This document shows, piece by piece, positions 55,270-64,000 of a stretch of 64,000 bases of DNA. The DNA is taken from NCBI RefSeq assembly GCF_030929555.1, contig NZ_JAVFVT010000017.1, positions 1 through 64,000 on the forward strand, read 5' to 3'. A program made the translations under genes and the position numbers. This DNA is from Paenibacillus sp. LHD-117 (GTDB lineage: Bacteria; Bacillota; Bacilli; Paenibacillales; Paenibacillaceae). Numbering within the stretch: the first letter of the stretch is position 1; each line of letters begins with the position of its first letter. Below the pieces are notes generated by a model. The model was not told where the DNA came from. It was given only the letters and a program-made list of their open reading frames with translations, and searched no databases.

Positions 55270-56697
55270 TTATTCGCCCTGCGCCTTAATATGCAGCAGC
55301 TTCCGGCTGTTCTCTCCCGCGAGGGCATGCGCGGAACGCCGAAGGCCAGGTATCCAGAGCAGCCTTCCCTCCGCGTCGCAGAGCAAAGGGTACGATTCCC
55401 TGCCGGATGGCGGTATCTTCTCGTCAACGAACATATCTTGCACTTTTTTCGACCCATTTAATCCTAAAACTTGAATTCTGTCGCCCGGACGGCGATTGCG
55501 AATCCGCAGCGGGAAGCTCAGCTGGGACGCATCGAAGAGCGCTTCGCCGCGCGAGACGGCCTTTCGCTGCCCGTCCGCTTCCGGGTCCAGCCACTGAAAC
55601 ATGAAGGTCCAGCCGGCGGATTCCGCGTTTAAGTAAGCCATCCCCTCCCGTATCTCGTAAGAATAACTGCCGGGATTCCGATCCATCCCCGCCAGAGGGG
55701 CCTTCAGCCACCGCATGGACTCGTATTCCCGCAGGCAGCGAACACCGCTTCCCGCATCCATACGCCATGTCGACGGCGCATCCGGAGCCGCGGCGAACCG
55801 CATCCGCTCGATGCCATCGAAGGATATGTTTTCCGTATCTTGCGAAAGATAACTTAATATTAGTTTAATCAATCTCCTTTGTAAAGCGACGTGGAGGCCC
55901 CATAATTCGTTGCAGCGAACGGCATATTCCCCTTGATCCGCCTGCACGATCGACCCGAACAGCCGACCCGCCTCACCCGCCAAAAAATCGTCCTCTTCGC
56001 CCGCCACTTCGGCGAGCCGCTGCAGCGAAAGCGGCAGCTGGGGATTGAATCGCGACAAATAAGGGAGGATGTCGAGACGCACCTGGTTGCGGAAGTAATG
56101 CCGCTCCAGGTTGCTGCTGTCCGTGCAATAGGGAATGCCTTGCTCTTCGCAGTACCGAAGAAGGTCTGACTTGTTCATACGCAGCAGCGGCCGGATGAGT
56201 TCCACATTATTTTCGCTGCGCTTGACCGGGATGCCGGACAACCCGCCGAGCCCCGCTCCGCGGATGATGCGCATCATGACCGTCTCGGCTTGGTCGTCCG
56301 CGTGGTGGGCAAGCGCGATGCTCGCCGCGGCGTATTGTTCCGCAATCCGATGAAGGAACGCGTACCTCTTCTCGCGCGCAGCCGCCTGCAGATTCAATCG
56401 GTTTTCTTCTATATAAGTAGCGAGATTCAGCTCCGCCGTCTCGCAAGGCACGCCAAGACGTTCCGCGTACGCCCGCACGAGCGCCAGCTCGGCCTCCGAT
56501 TCCTCTCCGCGGAAGCCATGGTTCACATGGGCCGCGACAATCCGCAGCCGACGCGGACCGGCTAGCGCATGCAGCAGATGAAGCAGCGCCATGGAGTCCG
56601 CCCCGCCCGATACGGCGACGACGATTTTGTCCCCGTCCTTCCACATTCCGCGTTCCGCCGCTTCCCTGGCAACTTCCGTAAGTACATTCGCATTCAT
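55270..56697 (-). CDS. tilS: tRNA(Ile)-lysidine synthase
   Basis: 475 residues. PP-loop ATPase SGGADS at 30-35, then AAHVNHGFRGEESEAEL, ALAHHADDQAETVMMRIIRGAGLGGLSGI and RPLLRMNKSDLLRYCEEQGIP split among usual residues. The C-terminal TilS substrate-binding domains end with GSKKVQDMFVDEKIP. Modifies C34 of the tRNA-Ile2 so that it reads AUA; essential. Confidence 0.95.
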   Translation of the reverse strand: MNANVLTEVAREAAERGMWKDGDKIVVAVSGGADSMALLHLLHALAGPRRLRIVAAHVNHGFRGEESEAELALVRAYAERLGVPCETAELNLATYIEENRLNLQAAAREKRYAFLHRIAEQYAAASIALAHHADDQAETVMMRIIRGAGLGGLSGIPVKRSENNVELIRPLLRMNKSDLLRYCEEQGIPYCTDSSNLERHYFRNQVRLDILPYLSRFNPQLPLSLQRLAEVAGEEDDFLAGEAGRLFGSIVQADQGEYAVRCNELWGLHVALQRRLIKLILSYLSQDTENISFDGIERMRFAAAPDAPSTWRMDAGSGVRCLREYESMRWLKAPLAGMDRNPGSYSYEIREGMAYLNAESAGWTFMFQWLDPEADGQRKAVSRGEALFDASQLSFPLRIRNRRPGDRIQVLGLNGSKKVQDMFVDEKIPPSGRESYPLLCDAEGRLLWIPGLRRSAHALAGENSRKLLHIKAQGE

Positions 56698-56715
56698 TCG
56701 TATGTATGCCCCCCG

Positions 56716-57639
56716 CTACATCACATTGCGCAGCAGCCAATAGATCGAAATGGCCAGCAAGACGCTCGTTGTCGCCGCGAGCCCTTTGAGCCAACCGGGC
56801 GTTGCCGACTGCCGCCTTGTCTCGCGCCTGTGCATCAGCAGCCGCCATGCCTCCGCCCCTTCCGCCGCGTCCGCGAAGCCGCCCTCCAGCGCCTTCTTCA
56901 GCCAGCCCGCGACCGGCTTCAGGGCCGGACTGCTCCCCAGCAGCGCCGTCAGCTCCAGCGTGGACCGGTTCTGGGGCAGCAGCTCCTTCGTCAGCGCGTG
57001 AAGCCGCTTCGACTCGTGCAGCTGAATGCACAACACGGCGAAGGAGAACAGGTCGTACTTCGTATCGGCCGATCGCGATCCGCTGTTCCAATATCCCCGG
57101 TCATAGATCTCCGTGAACTGGCGGATGCTCTTCCCGATGGCGGTCACACCGCCGAAGTCTACCAGCTCGACGTGGCCGTAGTCGGCCACCATGACGTTCT
57201 CCACCTTGAGGTCGCCGAACGCCCATCCGGCGCGATGCAGCTTGGCGAGCTTCCCGAGCAGGTTGAGCCCTACCAGCGGAAACCACTGGGCGCCTTGCTG
57301 CTTCAGGTAGGCGTCAAGCGTCGCGCCTCTGACATAACGCATAATATAGAAAGGATATTCCTTCCCGCTTGGCCCGTAAAGGTCGTCAACGTCGAACAAG
57401 AAGGGCTCGATTCCTTGGCCCTTCTGCTTGGCCAGCGACTTCAGCACATTAATCTCGGACTGCAGGTCAACCGCGTCGGCGCCGACCTTCAGCGCATACC
57501 AATCGCGATCCTTCTGCACCAAATAGACCTTTCCGTTCGCGCCTTCCCCGAGAAGGCGCTCCACCCGGTAACGGCCACCCTTCCACTTGCCAACGACGAT
57601 CGTTCCGCGCCGAAGCTCGAAGTTAAACGACGTAGTCAC
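56716..57639 (-). CDS. Serine/threonine kinase-like membrane protein (YabT-like)
   Basis: 307 residues, GTG start. The kinase domain has GEGANGKVYLVQ (P-loop), YALKVG with the Lys, and the catalytic loop GWAFGDLKVENVM, where the usual HRD is replaced by AFGD while Asp, Lys and Asn are kept; the metal motif is VDFGG. A membrane helix lies at the C-terminus (about 284-304), giving a tail anchor. Position next to the VWA gene and tilS matches B. subtilis YabT, a DNA-stimulated kinase acting in spore formation. Confidence 0.88.
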   Translation of the reverse strand: MTTSFNFELRRGTIVVGKWKGGRYRVERLLGEGANGKVYLVQKDRDWYALKVGADAVDLQSEINVLKSLAKQKGQGIEPFLFDVDDLYGPSGKEYPFYIMRYVRGATLDAYLKQQGAQWFPLVGLNLLGKLAKLHRAGWAFGDLKVENVMVADYGHVELVDFGGVTAIGKSIRQFTEIYDRGYWNSGSRSADTKYDLFSFAVLCIQLHESKRLHALTKELLPQNRSTLELTALLGSSPALKPVAGWLKKALEGGFADAAEGAEAWRLLMHRRETRRQSATPGWLKGLAATTSVLLAISIYWLLRNVM

Positions 57640-58360
57640 CCATCATCCCATCCGTTTCGTGTCTGCTGTTCCTGCCCGCGTGCCCGTACTGCCCCTGCCG
57701 AAAATAATCGACGACTTGCATGATGGCCGGACCCGTCGGCGTCGTGCCGCCCATCTGCAGTTTCGGGAAGATCGAATGCACGCCGTTCAAGTGGTCCGTC
57801 CAAGCCAAATCCATGACGCAATCGTCCCCGTGCCGGGAGCCGGGGAAGTGGAACACCGCGATCTCGCTTTTCCCTTGCCTCGCCTGCAGGCTCAGCATCA
57901 GATCGTGGATCGCTTCCTCCACCGCAGCCAGCTTCGGCTTCATGCTGGCGCTCGCGTCGATGAGCAGCGCCACCTGAAGACCCGACGTCTCGCCCAGCTC
58001 GTCGATCACGCGTACGACCTCGCCCCGCTTCTCCGGCGGCAGCGCTTCGATGGAGCCGTTGCCCAGCACCTGCTTCAGCTCCTTCTGCACGGCGAGCTGA
58101 ATCGTCTGGACAACCGTCTTGCGCGTCATCATCTGTACCGTCTGGGAGAGCTGCCTCATATTGACCAGCCGGCTTAGGCCGCCACCTGCGCGCGCAATCT
58201 CTCCGATCTCCGAAGCGCCAAGCTCGCCGACGTCCCCATGATCGAGCACGCCGACCACGTTCACCGCGATCCCTTCCGACGAAGCGTGAGCGGCGGCTAC
58301 CACCGGACTCATCCCCACGTTGGAGCAGCCGTCCGTTATTAACAGAATTTGTTTCATCAT
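57623..58360 (-). CDS. von Willebrand factor A domain protein (YabS-like)
   Basis: 245 residues; GGAGGG precedes two consecutive ATG codons, and the second (58357) has the better spacing. VWA fold with metal-ion-dependent adhesion site DASAS in VALLIDASASMKPK, and GGTTPTGPAIMQ. N-terminal LLITDGCSNVGMSPV. Overlaps the kinase gene by 17 bases, so the two are coupled. Related to B. subtilis YabS; function unknown. Confidence 0.87.
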   Translation of the reverse strand: MMKQILLITDGCSNVGMSPVVAAAHASSEGIAVNVVGVLDHGDVGELGASEIGEIARAGGGLSRLVNMRQLSQTVQMMTRKTVVQTIQLAVQKELKQVLGNGSIEALPPEKRGEVVRVIDELGETSGLQVALLIDASASMKPKLAAVEEAIHDLMLSLQARQGKSEIAVFHFPGSRHGDDCVMDLAWTDHLNGVHSIFPKLQMGGTTPTGPAIMQVVDYFRQGQYGHAGRNSRHETDGMMGDYVV

Positions 58361-58575
58361 GATCCCTCCGATAATGGATTAAAGCCCTTTCTATCAGCTT
58401 TACCTTTTTCGGAGGAGATAAACGCTAGAATCTTCCCAATCATTATAGCACAGCATTTCCGACACCATTCGAACCGGTTAGGCATTAGGGCCTTATGACC
58501 TCAGATTGATTTACATCCTTCGGGACGAACGTAATAATAGATTTGCATGGCAAAAAATTCCTGAGGAGTGAACGT

Positions 58576-59181
58576 ATGTCTAACAAAGTGCTGATTGTAA
58601 CCGGTGACGGAGCGGAAGTGCTGGAGGTGTATTATCCCTATTTCCGCCTGCTGGAGGAAGGTTACGAAGCCGTCATTGCCTCCCCTGCGAAAAAAGTGCT
58701 GAACACCGTCGTCCATGATTTCATTGACGGCTGGGATACCTATACCGAAAAACCCGCTCACCAATTGCCTTCCCATATCGGCTTCGCTGACGTCGATCCA
58801 TCCGAGTATGCGGGGCTGATCATCCCCGGCGGCCGGGCGCCGGAATATATCCGAATGAACGCCGAGCTGCCGCGCATCGTTCAGCATTTCCTCGATGCGG
58901 ACAAGCCGGTCGGCGCGATCTGCCACGGCGCGCAAGTCTTCCTGGCTCTGGAAGACCAAAGCTATTTCCAGGGCCGCACGATGACCTGCTACACCGCGAC
59001 CCGTCCGGAAATCGAGCGGCTGGGCGCGCTCTACGCCGAAGACACGCTGCACACCGACGGCAAGCTCGTTAGCGGCCACGCTTGGCCGGATTTGCCGGGC
59101 TTCATGCGCGAGTTTCTGCGGCTGTGCCGCGAGGACCGGGCGGCGCGCTCCGCCGCCGAAGACGAGTCGCTGGCGGTCTAA
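58576..59181 (+). CDS. DJ-1/PfpI family protein
   Basis: 201 residues from the ATG at 58576, chosen for GAGGAG eight bases upstream. Class I glutamine-amidotransferase-like fold: VLIVTGDGAEVLEVYYPY, GLIIPGGRAPEYIR and the nucleophile elbow AICHGAQ with the reactive Cys. Family members act as deglycases, hydratases or stress chaperones; the loop after the first strand resembles the PfpI/YhbO protease-like branch. First plus-strand gene after the block, divergent from yabS. Confidence 0.88.
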   Translation: MSNKVLIVTGDGAEVLEVYYPYFRLLEEGYEAVIASPAKKVLNTVVHDFIDGWDTYTEKPAHQLPSHIGFADVDPSEYAGLIIPGGRAPEYIRMNAELPRIVQHFLDADKPVGAICHGAQVFLALEDQSYFQGRTMTCYTATRPEIERLGALYAEDTLHTDGKLVSGHAWPDLPGFMREFLRLCREDRAARSAAEDESLAV

Positions 59182-59404
59182 GCGTTCGGTTCCGCCTGGA
59201 GGGACTAGGCGCGAACAGCTGCCTCTATCGTTGAATCGCTTAGAACGTCCATTCCTGTTCGCCGGCTATGTCCGCCTGCGGGAGTGGGCGTTTTTTTCGC
59301 CGTTGGAGCCGATTTCTATCAATCGCAGACGATTTTTCCCAGCAGTTCCCTGTAAAATTTGGTATGATAGAGCCAAAAGCATATGCAGAAAGGGTGTTAC
59401 CGAC

Positions 59405-60373
59405 TTGTCCGACCACAATGACCAAGACGAGCTGGCCGCGCGCAGGCGGGGCAAGCTGAAGATGCTCCGCTTCGATAACAACGGCAAGGATTTGGTAGAG
59501 TCCGAGAGACCGCAGGAGACGTTCGCGGATGTCGCCGGGCTGGACGAAGTGAAGAAGAAGATCAGACTGAACTTCATTCTCCCGCTCAAGCAGCCGGAGC
59601 TGTTCAAAGCCTACGGCCGCGAAGCCGGGGGAAGCTTGCTGCTGTACGGTCCGCCTGGCTGCGGCAAAACATTTCTGGCCCGCGCCGTCGCCGGGGAGAT
59701 CGACGCCAACTTCATGCATATCGAGCTGCAGGCGATTCTCTCGATGTACGTTGGTCAAAGCGAAAACAACCTTCACGACATCTTCGAGAAGGCGAGAGAG
59801 AACAAGCCGTGCGTCATCTTCATCGACGAGCTTGACGCGCTGGGCGGCAGCCGCAACCAGATGCGCCAGCACCACGACCGCATGCTCGTCAATCAGCTGC
59901 TTCTCGAGCTGGACGGCATTCGCGAGCAGAACGAGCAGGTATTCGTCATCGGTGCGACCAATACGCCATGGTACCTCGATTCGGCGCTTCGCCGACCGGG
60001 GCGGTTCAACCATCTCATCTTCGTCCCGCCGCCGGAGGAGTCCGAACGGGAGACGATCCTCAAGCTGAAGCTGGCGGACAAGCCGCTCTCCGCGCTGGAT
60101 CTCGCGCGCATCGCAAGGGAGACCAAACATTTTTCCGGGGCCGATCTCGAACAGATCGTGAAGGACGCCGTCGAAGCCGCGATGGAGCGCATGCTGAAAT
60201 CCGGCGAACTGGAGCCGATTACGCAGGATGACCTTAAGCGCTCATCCAAGCAGCGTAAGGCGACCACGCTCGAATGGTTCGCCACCGCCAAAAATTACGC
60301 GACGTTCAGCGACGTCAACCAAGACTACCAAATCGTGCTCGATTACATGAAAACAACGGGGCTGAAAGCCTAA
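59405..60373 (+). CDS. AAA-family ATPase, FtsH/spastin-like core without protease
   Basis: 322 residues from a TTG at 59405 (GAAAGGG ten bases upstream); the longer frame has no ribosome site. One AAA module: [32 protein letters not shown] (82 on), VIFIDELDALGGSR, VIGATNTPWYLDSALRRPGRF and FSGADLEQIVKDA. No membrane helix and no zinc protease domain. Its last part (ATTLEWFATAKNYATFSD) resembles AAA proteins found beside TPR genes. The TPR protein gene starts 24 bases downstream. Confidence 0.85.
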   Translation: MSDHNDQDELAARRRGKLKMLRFDNNGKDLVESERPQETFADVAGLDEVKKKIRLNFILPLKQPELFKAYGREAGGSLLLYGPPGCGKTFLARAVAGEIDANFMHIELQAILSMYVGQSENNLHDIFEKARENKPCVIFIDELDALGGSRNQMRQHHDRMLVNQLLLELDGIREQNEQVFVIGATNTPWYLDSALRRPGRFNHLIFVPPPEESERETILKLKLADKPLSALDLARIARETKHFSGADLEQIVKDAVEAAMERMLKSGELEPITQDDLKRSSKQRKATTLEWFATAKNYATFSDVNQDYQIVLDYMKTTGLKA

Positions 60374-60396
60374 CGCGCAGAAAGGGATGGGCGTTC

Positions 60397-61269
60397 ATGA
60401 CCATCAACGAAACGACAGCCGTCAGATATAGCAAGGTAGGCCAGCTCATCGACTGGAAGCGGTACAAGGAAGCCGCCGAGGAAGCGGAAGCGCTGCTCCG
60501 CGAGGAGCCGGAGGACGCGCAGGCCCACGCGCTGCTCGCTCTCGTCTATTCGCATATGGAGAAGTATGACGCCGCCCTTCATTGGTCGGGCGAGTCGCTT
60601 AAGCGGGATCCGGAGAATACGCTTGCTTGGTTCGTCCGCACGAGCGCTTACCATGACAGCGGCAAGCTCGACAAGGCATTGGAATCGGCGAACGAAGCGA
60701 TGCGCGTCGATCCGTACGAGCCGCACTATTTTTTCATTCACGCGAATATTAACTTGAAACGAGGCCGGTACGCGGACGCGAAATCGTTCATCGAGACCGC
60801 GCTCGAGCTTCGCCCGAACAACGCGGCCTACATCGCGTGTCTGTCTTACGCCGAAGCCTTGCTCGGCCATTCCGCCGCCTCGCGCCAACATGCAAGAGAG
60901 GCGCTCAAGCTGAACGTGGAGTCCGACACGACGTTTCTTATTCTGGCTTGGGCCGCCGACCGCAGGGGCGATCACGAAGACAATCTGCTCATGCTGAAGG
61001 AAGCGATCCGGCTCGATCCCGACGACAAGCAAATTCGCGAAGCTTATATAGAGGGCTTACAGAAGAACTACAAGCTATACCGGATTCTTCTGGCGCCGTT
61101 CAAGCTGTTCAAGCGAATGAAGCCTTGGCAGATTTTGTTGACTTGGATCGGCTTGTCCATTCTGTTCCGGCCTCTTATCTTCGTCTTCATCCTTCTCTAC
61201 GCGCTGACCCATTGGCTCACGAAGCTGCTCGTCCACGTCAAGCTGTTCGGCTGGACGTTCAGGCGCTAG
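60397..61269 (+). CDS. TPR-repeat protein with C-terminal membrane anchor
   Basis: 290 residues from the ATG at 60397 (AGAAAGGG upstream). About six TPR units (residues 5-225), for example AQAHALLALVYSHMEKYDAA and NTLAWFVRTSAYHDSGKLDKA. A hydrophobic hairpin of one or two helices (about 245-285) anchors it. With the upstream AAA-ATPase it probably forms a membrane-linked remodelling pair; the TPR part would bind the client. No function is known to me. Confidence 0.8.
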   Translation: MTINETTAVRYSKVGQLIDWKRYKEAAEEAEALLREEPEDAQAHALLALVYSHMEKYDAALHWSGESLKRDPENTLAWFVRTSAYHDSGKLDKALESANEAMRVDPYEPHYFFIHANINLKRGRYADAKSFIETALELRPNNAAYIACLSYAEALLGHSAASRQHAREALKLNVESDTTFLILAWAADRRGDHEDNLLMLKEAIRLDPDDKQIREAYIEGLQKNYKLYRILLAPFKLFKRMKPWQILLTWIGLSILFRPLIFVFILLYALTHWLTKLLVHVKLFGWTFRR

Positions 61270-61277
61270 CGGCAACA

Positions 61278-61330
61278 AAAGAGACTGCTCCCCGGCCTCC
61301 ATCTCCATGGCCTTGGGAACAGTCCCTTTC
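61278..61330. terminator. Bidirectional terminator
   Basis: A long imperfect stem, GAGACTGCTCCC...GGGAACAGTCCC with inner GGCC pairs, followed by CTTTCT on the plus side and CTTTTG on the minus side. It separates the converging TPR gene and the SLH metallophosphoesterase gene. Confidence 0.75.
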
Positions 61331-61340
61331 TAATTAACCG

Positions 61341-64000
61341 TTATTGAATCGCCAGCCAGATCATCTTGGCGATCTCGGCGCGCTTCACGTCCGCATGCGG
61401 ATCGAAGCGTTCAGCGCCTTTGCCGTTCACGAGTCCGAGCGCCGCCGCGTCTTCGATCGCTTCGCGCGCCCACTCGGACGCTTCCGCGATATCCGCGAAT
61501 GCCGCTTGCGCTCCGTTCGCGCCTTCCCCATCATTCAAATGAGCATACAGTCTCATGAGAATAACGGCCGCTTCCTCGCGGGTAATGGTCTCTTCCGGAC
61601 GGAAACGTCCTTGGTAGCCCGTCACGAGGCCCAGCTCATGGGCTTTGTCCACATAAGCCGCGTAATACTTGCCAGCCGCCACATCCTCGAATTCGGATGC
61701 GCCGGCCTCCAGACCGAGGAAACCAAGCGCCTTGACCGCGATGACCGCGAAGTCCGCGCGCGTAACGTTCCTCTCCGGAGCGAACCTCATGCCGTCAATG
61801 CCCGTGATCGCATGGCGCGCCGCAAGCTTGCCGACGAACTCCTTCGCCCAATGGTTCTGCGTATCCGCAAAACCTTTGCGGTATTCCATCACCGCATAGC
61901 TCGAGAAATGCGTTGTTTCGAAGGTGACGACGTTGCCTTCGAACGTGCCGCCCATATAGACGGGTTCTTCGTCGTCGTTCAGATAATAAACGCCGGCGTA
62001 ATCCGGATCGAGACCTTTTAATTCTTCATCCGTTAGCGTCCGCTTGACGTGAACGGCTCCGTCGAACTCATGAATCGGCGTAACCTCGCCGTTCGGGCCG
62101 ACGTATTCCAGTTCCAGCGCATAAACGATGTCCGTTCCATGCAGAGAGTCGTTGCCGCGCTCCGCATCCGATACCGCATCGTCCGCGGACGTCTCGCCTT
62201 GGCCGATGTTCACGGTTAGGCGAATGATGCCGTCGCCTTCCGCCGATTGCGAAGGCAGCGTGCCTTGCGGATACTCGATCGTCACGCGGGGAGTAATGAT
62301 GCGCAGTTCCTTGCCGCTCTTAAGGAGAGCATCGACCGCTTCGGCAGGAAGCTCGAGTCGAAGCTGCTCTTCATCAGCAGAATCGGCCTTCAGGACAATG
62401 TCGACGTTATCGCCCTTCGAGCCTTTAATGGCTTCTTGTATCGCTTCTTCCGTCACCTTGAAGGTGGAACCGGTTCCCGGTTTCACGGAGATGACGCCGT
62501 TCTCGACAGCGGTCCCCCCGCCGCTAACCGGTGGTGTTCCCGTTCCCGGATCCGTGCCCGGGCCCGGCGTAGGCTCTACAGGCGCGTCGCCCGTGTAGAA
62601 GCGCCAAATGTCGGAGCGGCTATTGCCCTCGTGCTCGTCCTCCGCTACGGCATACCATTCGTAGCTCGCGTCGGAGAGGCCTTCCCAAGAGACGGAAGCG
62701 TTCGCGCCGCTCGCCGTTTCTTGCGTCTCGCCGATTTGTTGGTCCGTATATACTCGGACGCCGAAGTAGTCGGTCGCGACCCGCTTCGTCTCCGCGTCCA
62801 GCTCCAGGTCGAGCGAGAATTCGTCCTTGCCCGGATATGCGGCCGGGTCGTAATAATTGTAATCGTTCAGCGTTGGCGAGAACGTCTTGATATGAAGCTT
62901 GTCATTCGCCATGTCGAACTGCATCAGCCTGATGTAGCCAAGCCCGCCGTCTTCGGCGCCTTGATAGTCGGCCAGCATTTGATACACCTTGCGGTCCGCC
63001 TTACCGTCGCCGTTGTCGTCGATTTCATCCGTCTTCAGCTCGGCGTCGTGATAATGGCCGGACAATGTCGCGAACACGTTTTTGTTCGGCAGCACGACCT
63101 TCTCGTAGACTTTGTCCGCGATTGGAGCGCGGTTGCCGGATACGAGCAAATATTCGTGGAACGCCAAAATCGCTTTGCGGTTCGGATGCGCCTTCACCAC
63201 TTCGTTCATCCAATCGATCTCTTCGTCGGCAAGGCCCCAGCCCATGTAGACGATAATAAAGTCGTTGCCGCCCGCGGAGATGAGATCGTAGTGGCCCATG
63301 TTGTTTTTGTACGAACCGCCGAACGTCGGCTGGTCTACGAAACGATTCTCGCCGAACCACTTCCAATAATCGTCGTACGAGCCCTTCTGATGGTCGACGT
63401 CATGGTTGCCCGCAAGGACGCCGTACGGAATCTTTGCATCGTCCAGCACCTTCATGTTCCGGTCGGCTTCTTCCCACTGGTACAGCTTGTCGGATTCGTC
63501 AACGATGTCGCCGGTGTGGATGACGTATTTGATCTTCTGCTCGTCCAGGTTGTTTTTGATCCAGTGGACGTTATCGCGGTAGTAAGTGAAATACGTCTCG
63601 GAATAATATTGCGTATCGGACATCCAAACGAACGAGAAGTCGTAAGAATCGTTCGACACCGGCACTTCGTCTTGCACCATGAGCAAAATGGTGTCCGCCG
63701 GATTGTTCATCTCCCCATTTTCGTTGAGGTTGCGGTAATCGCCCGCAGCTACTTCGGCTCCCAGCTCGAAGTCGCCGCTTCCCGCGATGATCGTGTCCAG
63801 CATGGCCCACTTGCCGGCAACCGGACTCCACGCGTACAGACTGACCTTGCGTCCTTCCAGCGACTTGCCTTTCCACTGAACGTCCACGCGGTCCGTGTCC
63901 TTCACGGACGAATCGAGCGTAATTTCGAAGCGGTGGTAAGGGAATTGCTCCGTCGAATCGTTCACCAGATATTGACCGTCGCCGGCCTTGCGAATGGCTT
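61341..64000 (-). CDS. SLH-anchored metallophosphoesterase (partial, N-terminus outside)
   Basis: At least 885 residues are visible; the frame stays open to the window edge (upstream codons read AIRKAGDGQYL), so the start lies to the right. Calcineurin-like phosphoesterase motifs: FVWMSDTQYYS, HTGDIVDESD, LAGNHDVDH and LSGHYHDAEL. A Pro/Gly linker (EPTPGPGTDPGTGTPP) follows, then a beta-rich domain and three SLH repeats at the end (FAPERNVTRADFAVI, FRPEETITREEAAVI, FDPHADVKRAEIAKM). A large cell-surface enzyme held by the secondary wall polymer, acting on phosphoesters outside the cell. Confidence 0.92.
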   Translation of the reverse strand, partial: AIRKAGDGQYLVNDSTEQFPYHRFEITLDSSVKDTDRVDVQWKGKSLEGRKVSLYAWSPVAGKWAMLDTIIAGSGDFELGAEVAAGDYRNLNENGEMNNPADTILLMVQDEVPVSNDSYDFSFVWMSDTQYYSETYFTYYRDNVHWIKNNLDEQKIKYVIHTGDIVDESDKLYQWEEADRNMKVLDDAKIPYGVLAGNHDVDHQKGSYDDYWKWFGENRFVDQPTFGGSYKNNMGHYDLISAGGNDFIIVYMGWGLADEEIDWMNEVVKAHPNRKAILAFHEYLLVSGNRAPIADKVYEKVVLPNKNVFATLSGHYHDAELKTDEIDDNGDGKADRKVYQMLADYQGAEDGGLGYIRLMQFDMANDKLHIKTFSPTLNDYNYYDPAAYPGKDEFSLDLELDAETKRVATDYFGVRVYTDQQIGETQETASGANASVSWEGLSDASYEWYAVAEDEHEGNSRSDIWRFYTGDAPVEPTPGPGTDPGTGTPPVSGGGTAVENGVISVKPGTGSTFKVTEEAIQEAIKGSKGDNVDIVLKADSADEEQLRLELPAEAVDALLKSGKELRIITPRVTIEYPQGTLPSQSAEGDGIIRLTVNIGQGETSADDAVSDAERGNDSLHGTDIVYALELEYVGPNGEVTPIHEFDGAVHVKRTLTDEELKGLDPDYAGVYYLNDDEEPVYMGGTFEGNVVTFETTHFSSYAVMEYRKGFADTQNHWAKEFVGKLAARHAITGIDGMRFAPERNVTRADFAVIAVKALGFLGLEAGASEFEDVAAGKYYAAYVDKAHELGLVTGYQGRFRPEETITREEAAVILMRLYAHLNDGEGANGAQAAFADIAEASEWAREAIEDAAALGLVNGKGAERFDPHADVKRAEIAKMIWLAIQ

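Overview
The window is a stretch of a Bacillota chromosome, most likely Paenibacillus or a close relative. Almost all genes read on the minus strand. From about 58.4 kb down to 29.8 kb the order follows the Bacillus subtilis origin-proximal block: yabS, yabT, tilS, hpt, ftsH, coaX, hslO, a foldase-like PPIase, cysK, pabB, pabA, pabC, folP, folB, folK, a small Xre regulator, dusB, greA, lysS. Two cassettes interrupt it: nadABC and a NupNOPQ-type nucleoside ABC transporter lie between ftsH and coaX. SLH-domain proteins, several cyclic-di-GMP-I riboswitches and dispersed palindromic repeats support a Paenibacillaceae assignment.

Layout on increasing coordinates. 1-465: 5' end of a 16S rRNA gene with leader, boxA and promoter. 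465-4.2 kb: secreted or surface genes under cyclic-di-GMP control: a transglutaminase-like protein behind two tandem GEMM-I aptamers, two secreted or membrane-anchored proteins sharing a C-terminal domain, and a 57-residue protein behind a third aptamer. 4.2-6.6 kb: a VanZ-like gene, a decayed copy of a sugar epimerase tail, and a three-gene toxin-antitoxin-chaperone cassette (ART/PARP-like toxin, small antitoxin, SecB-like chaperone) whose order matches CmdTAC-type anti-phage modules. 6.6-29.4 kb: an exopolysaccharide locus placed between lysS and the rRNA operon. Its ends carry assembly and regulation genes (ugd, a UDP-glucuronate epimerase, a CapD-type dehydratase, BY-kinase, Wzz-type modulator, PHP phosphatase, SLH protein). 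Its AT-rich core (about 9.0-21.5 kb) holds capE/capF/capG (UDP-L-FucNAc synthesis), a Wzx flippase, a Wzy polymerase, four glycosyltransferases, a TupA-like ATP-grasp protein and the priming transferase.

29.8-58.4 kb is the housekeeping block: lysine charging, GreA, tRNA dihydrouridylation, folate and PABA synthesis, cysteine synthesis, redox chaperone, pantothenate kinase, NAD synthesis, nucleoside uptake, FtsH, purine salvage, tRNA-Ile lysidine synthesis. It contains two palindromic dispersed elements (35.55-35.91 kb and 39.48-39.68 kb). After 58.5 kb the plus strand carries a DJ-1/PfpI protein and an AAA-ATPase/TPR gene pair. The window closes inside an SLH-anchored metallophosphoesterase on the minus strand.

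The most notable finding is the CmdTAC-like cassette at 4.9-6.4 kb, flanked by one intact and one decayed epimerase end. Next are the tandem and single cyclic-di-GMP riboswitches that appear to coordinate surface genes beside an exopolysaccharide locus. No database search was possible, so family names rest on motifs and gene order.
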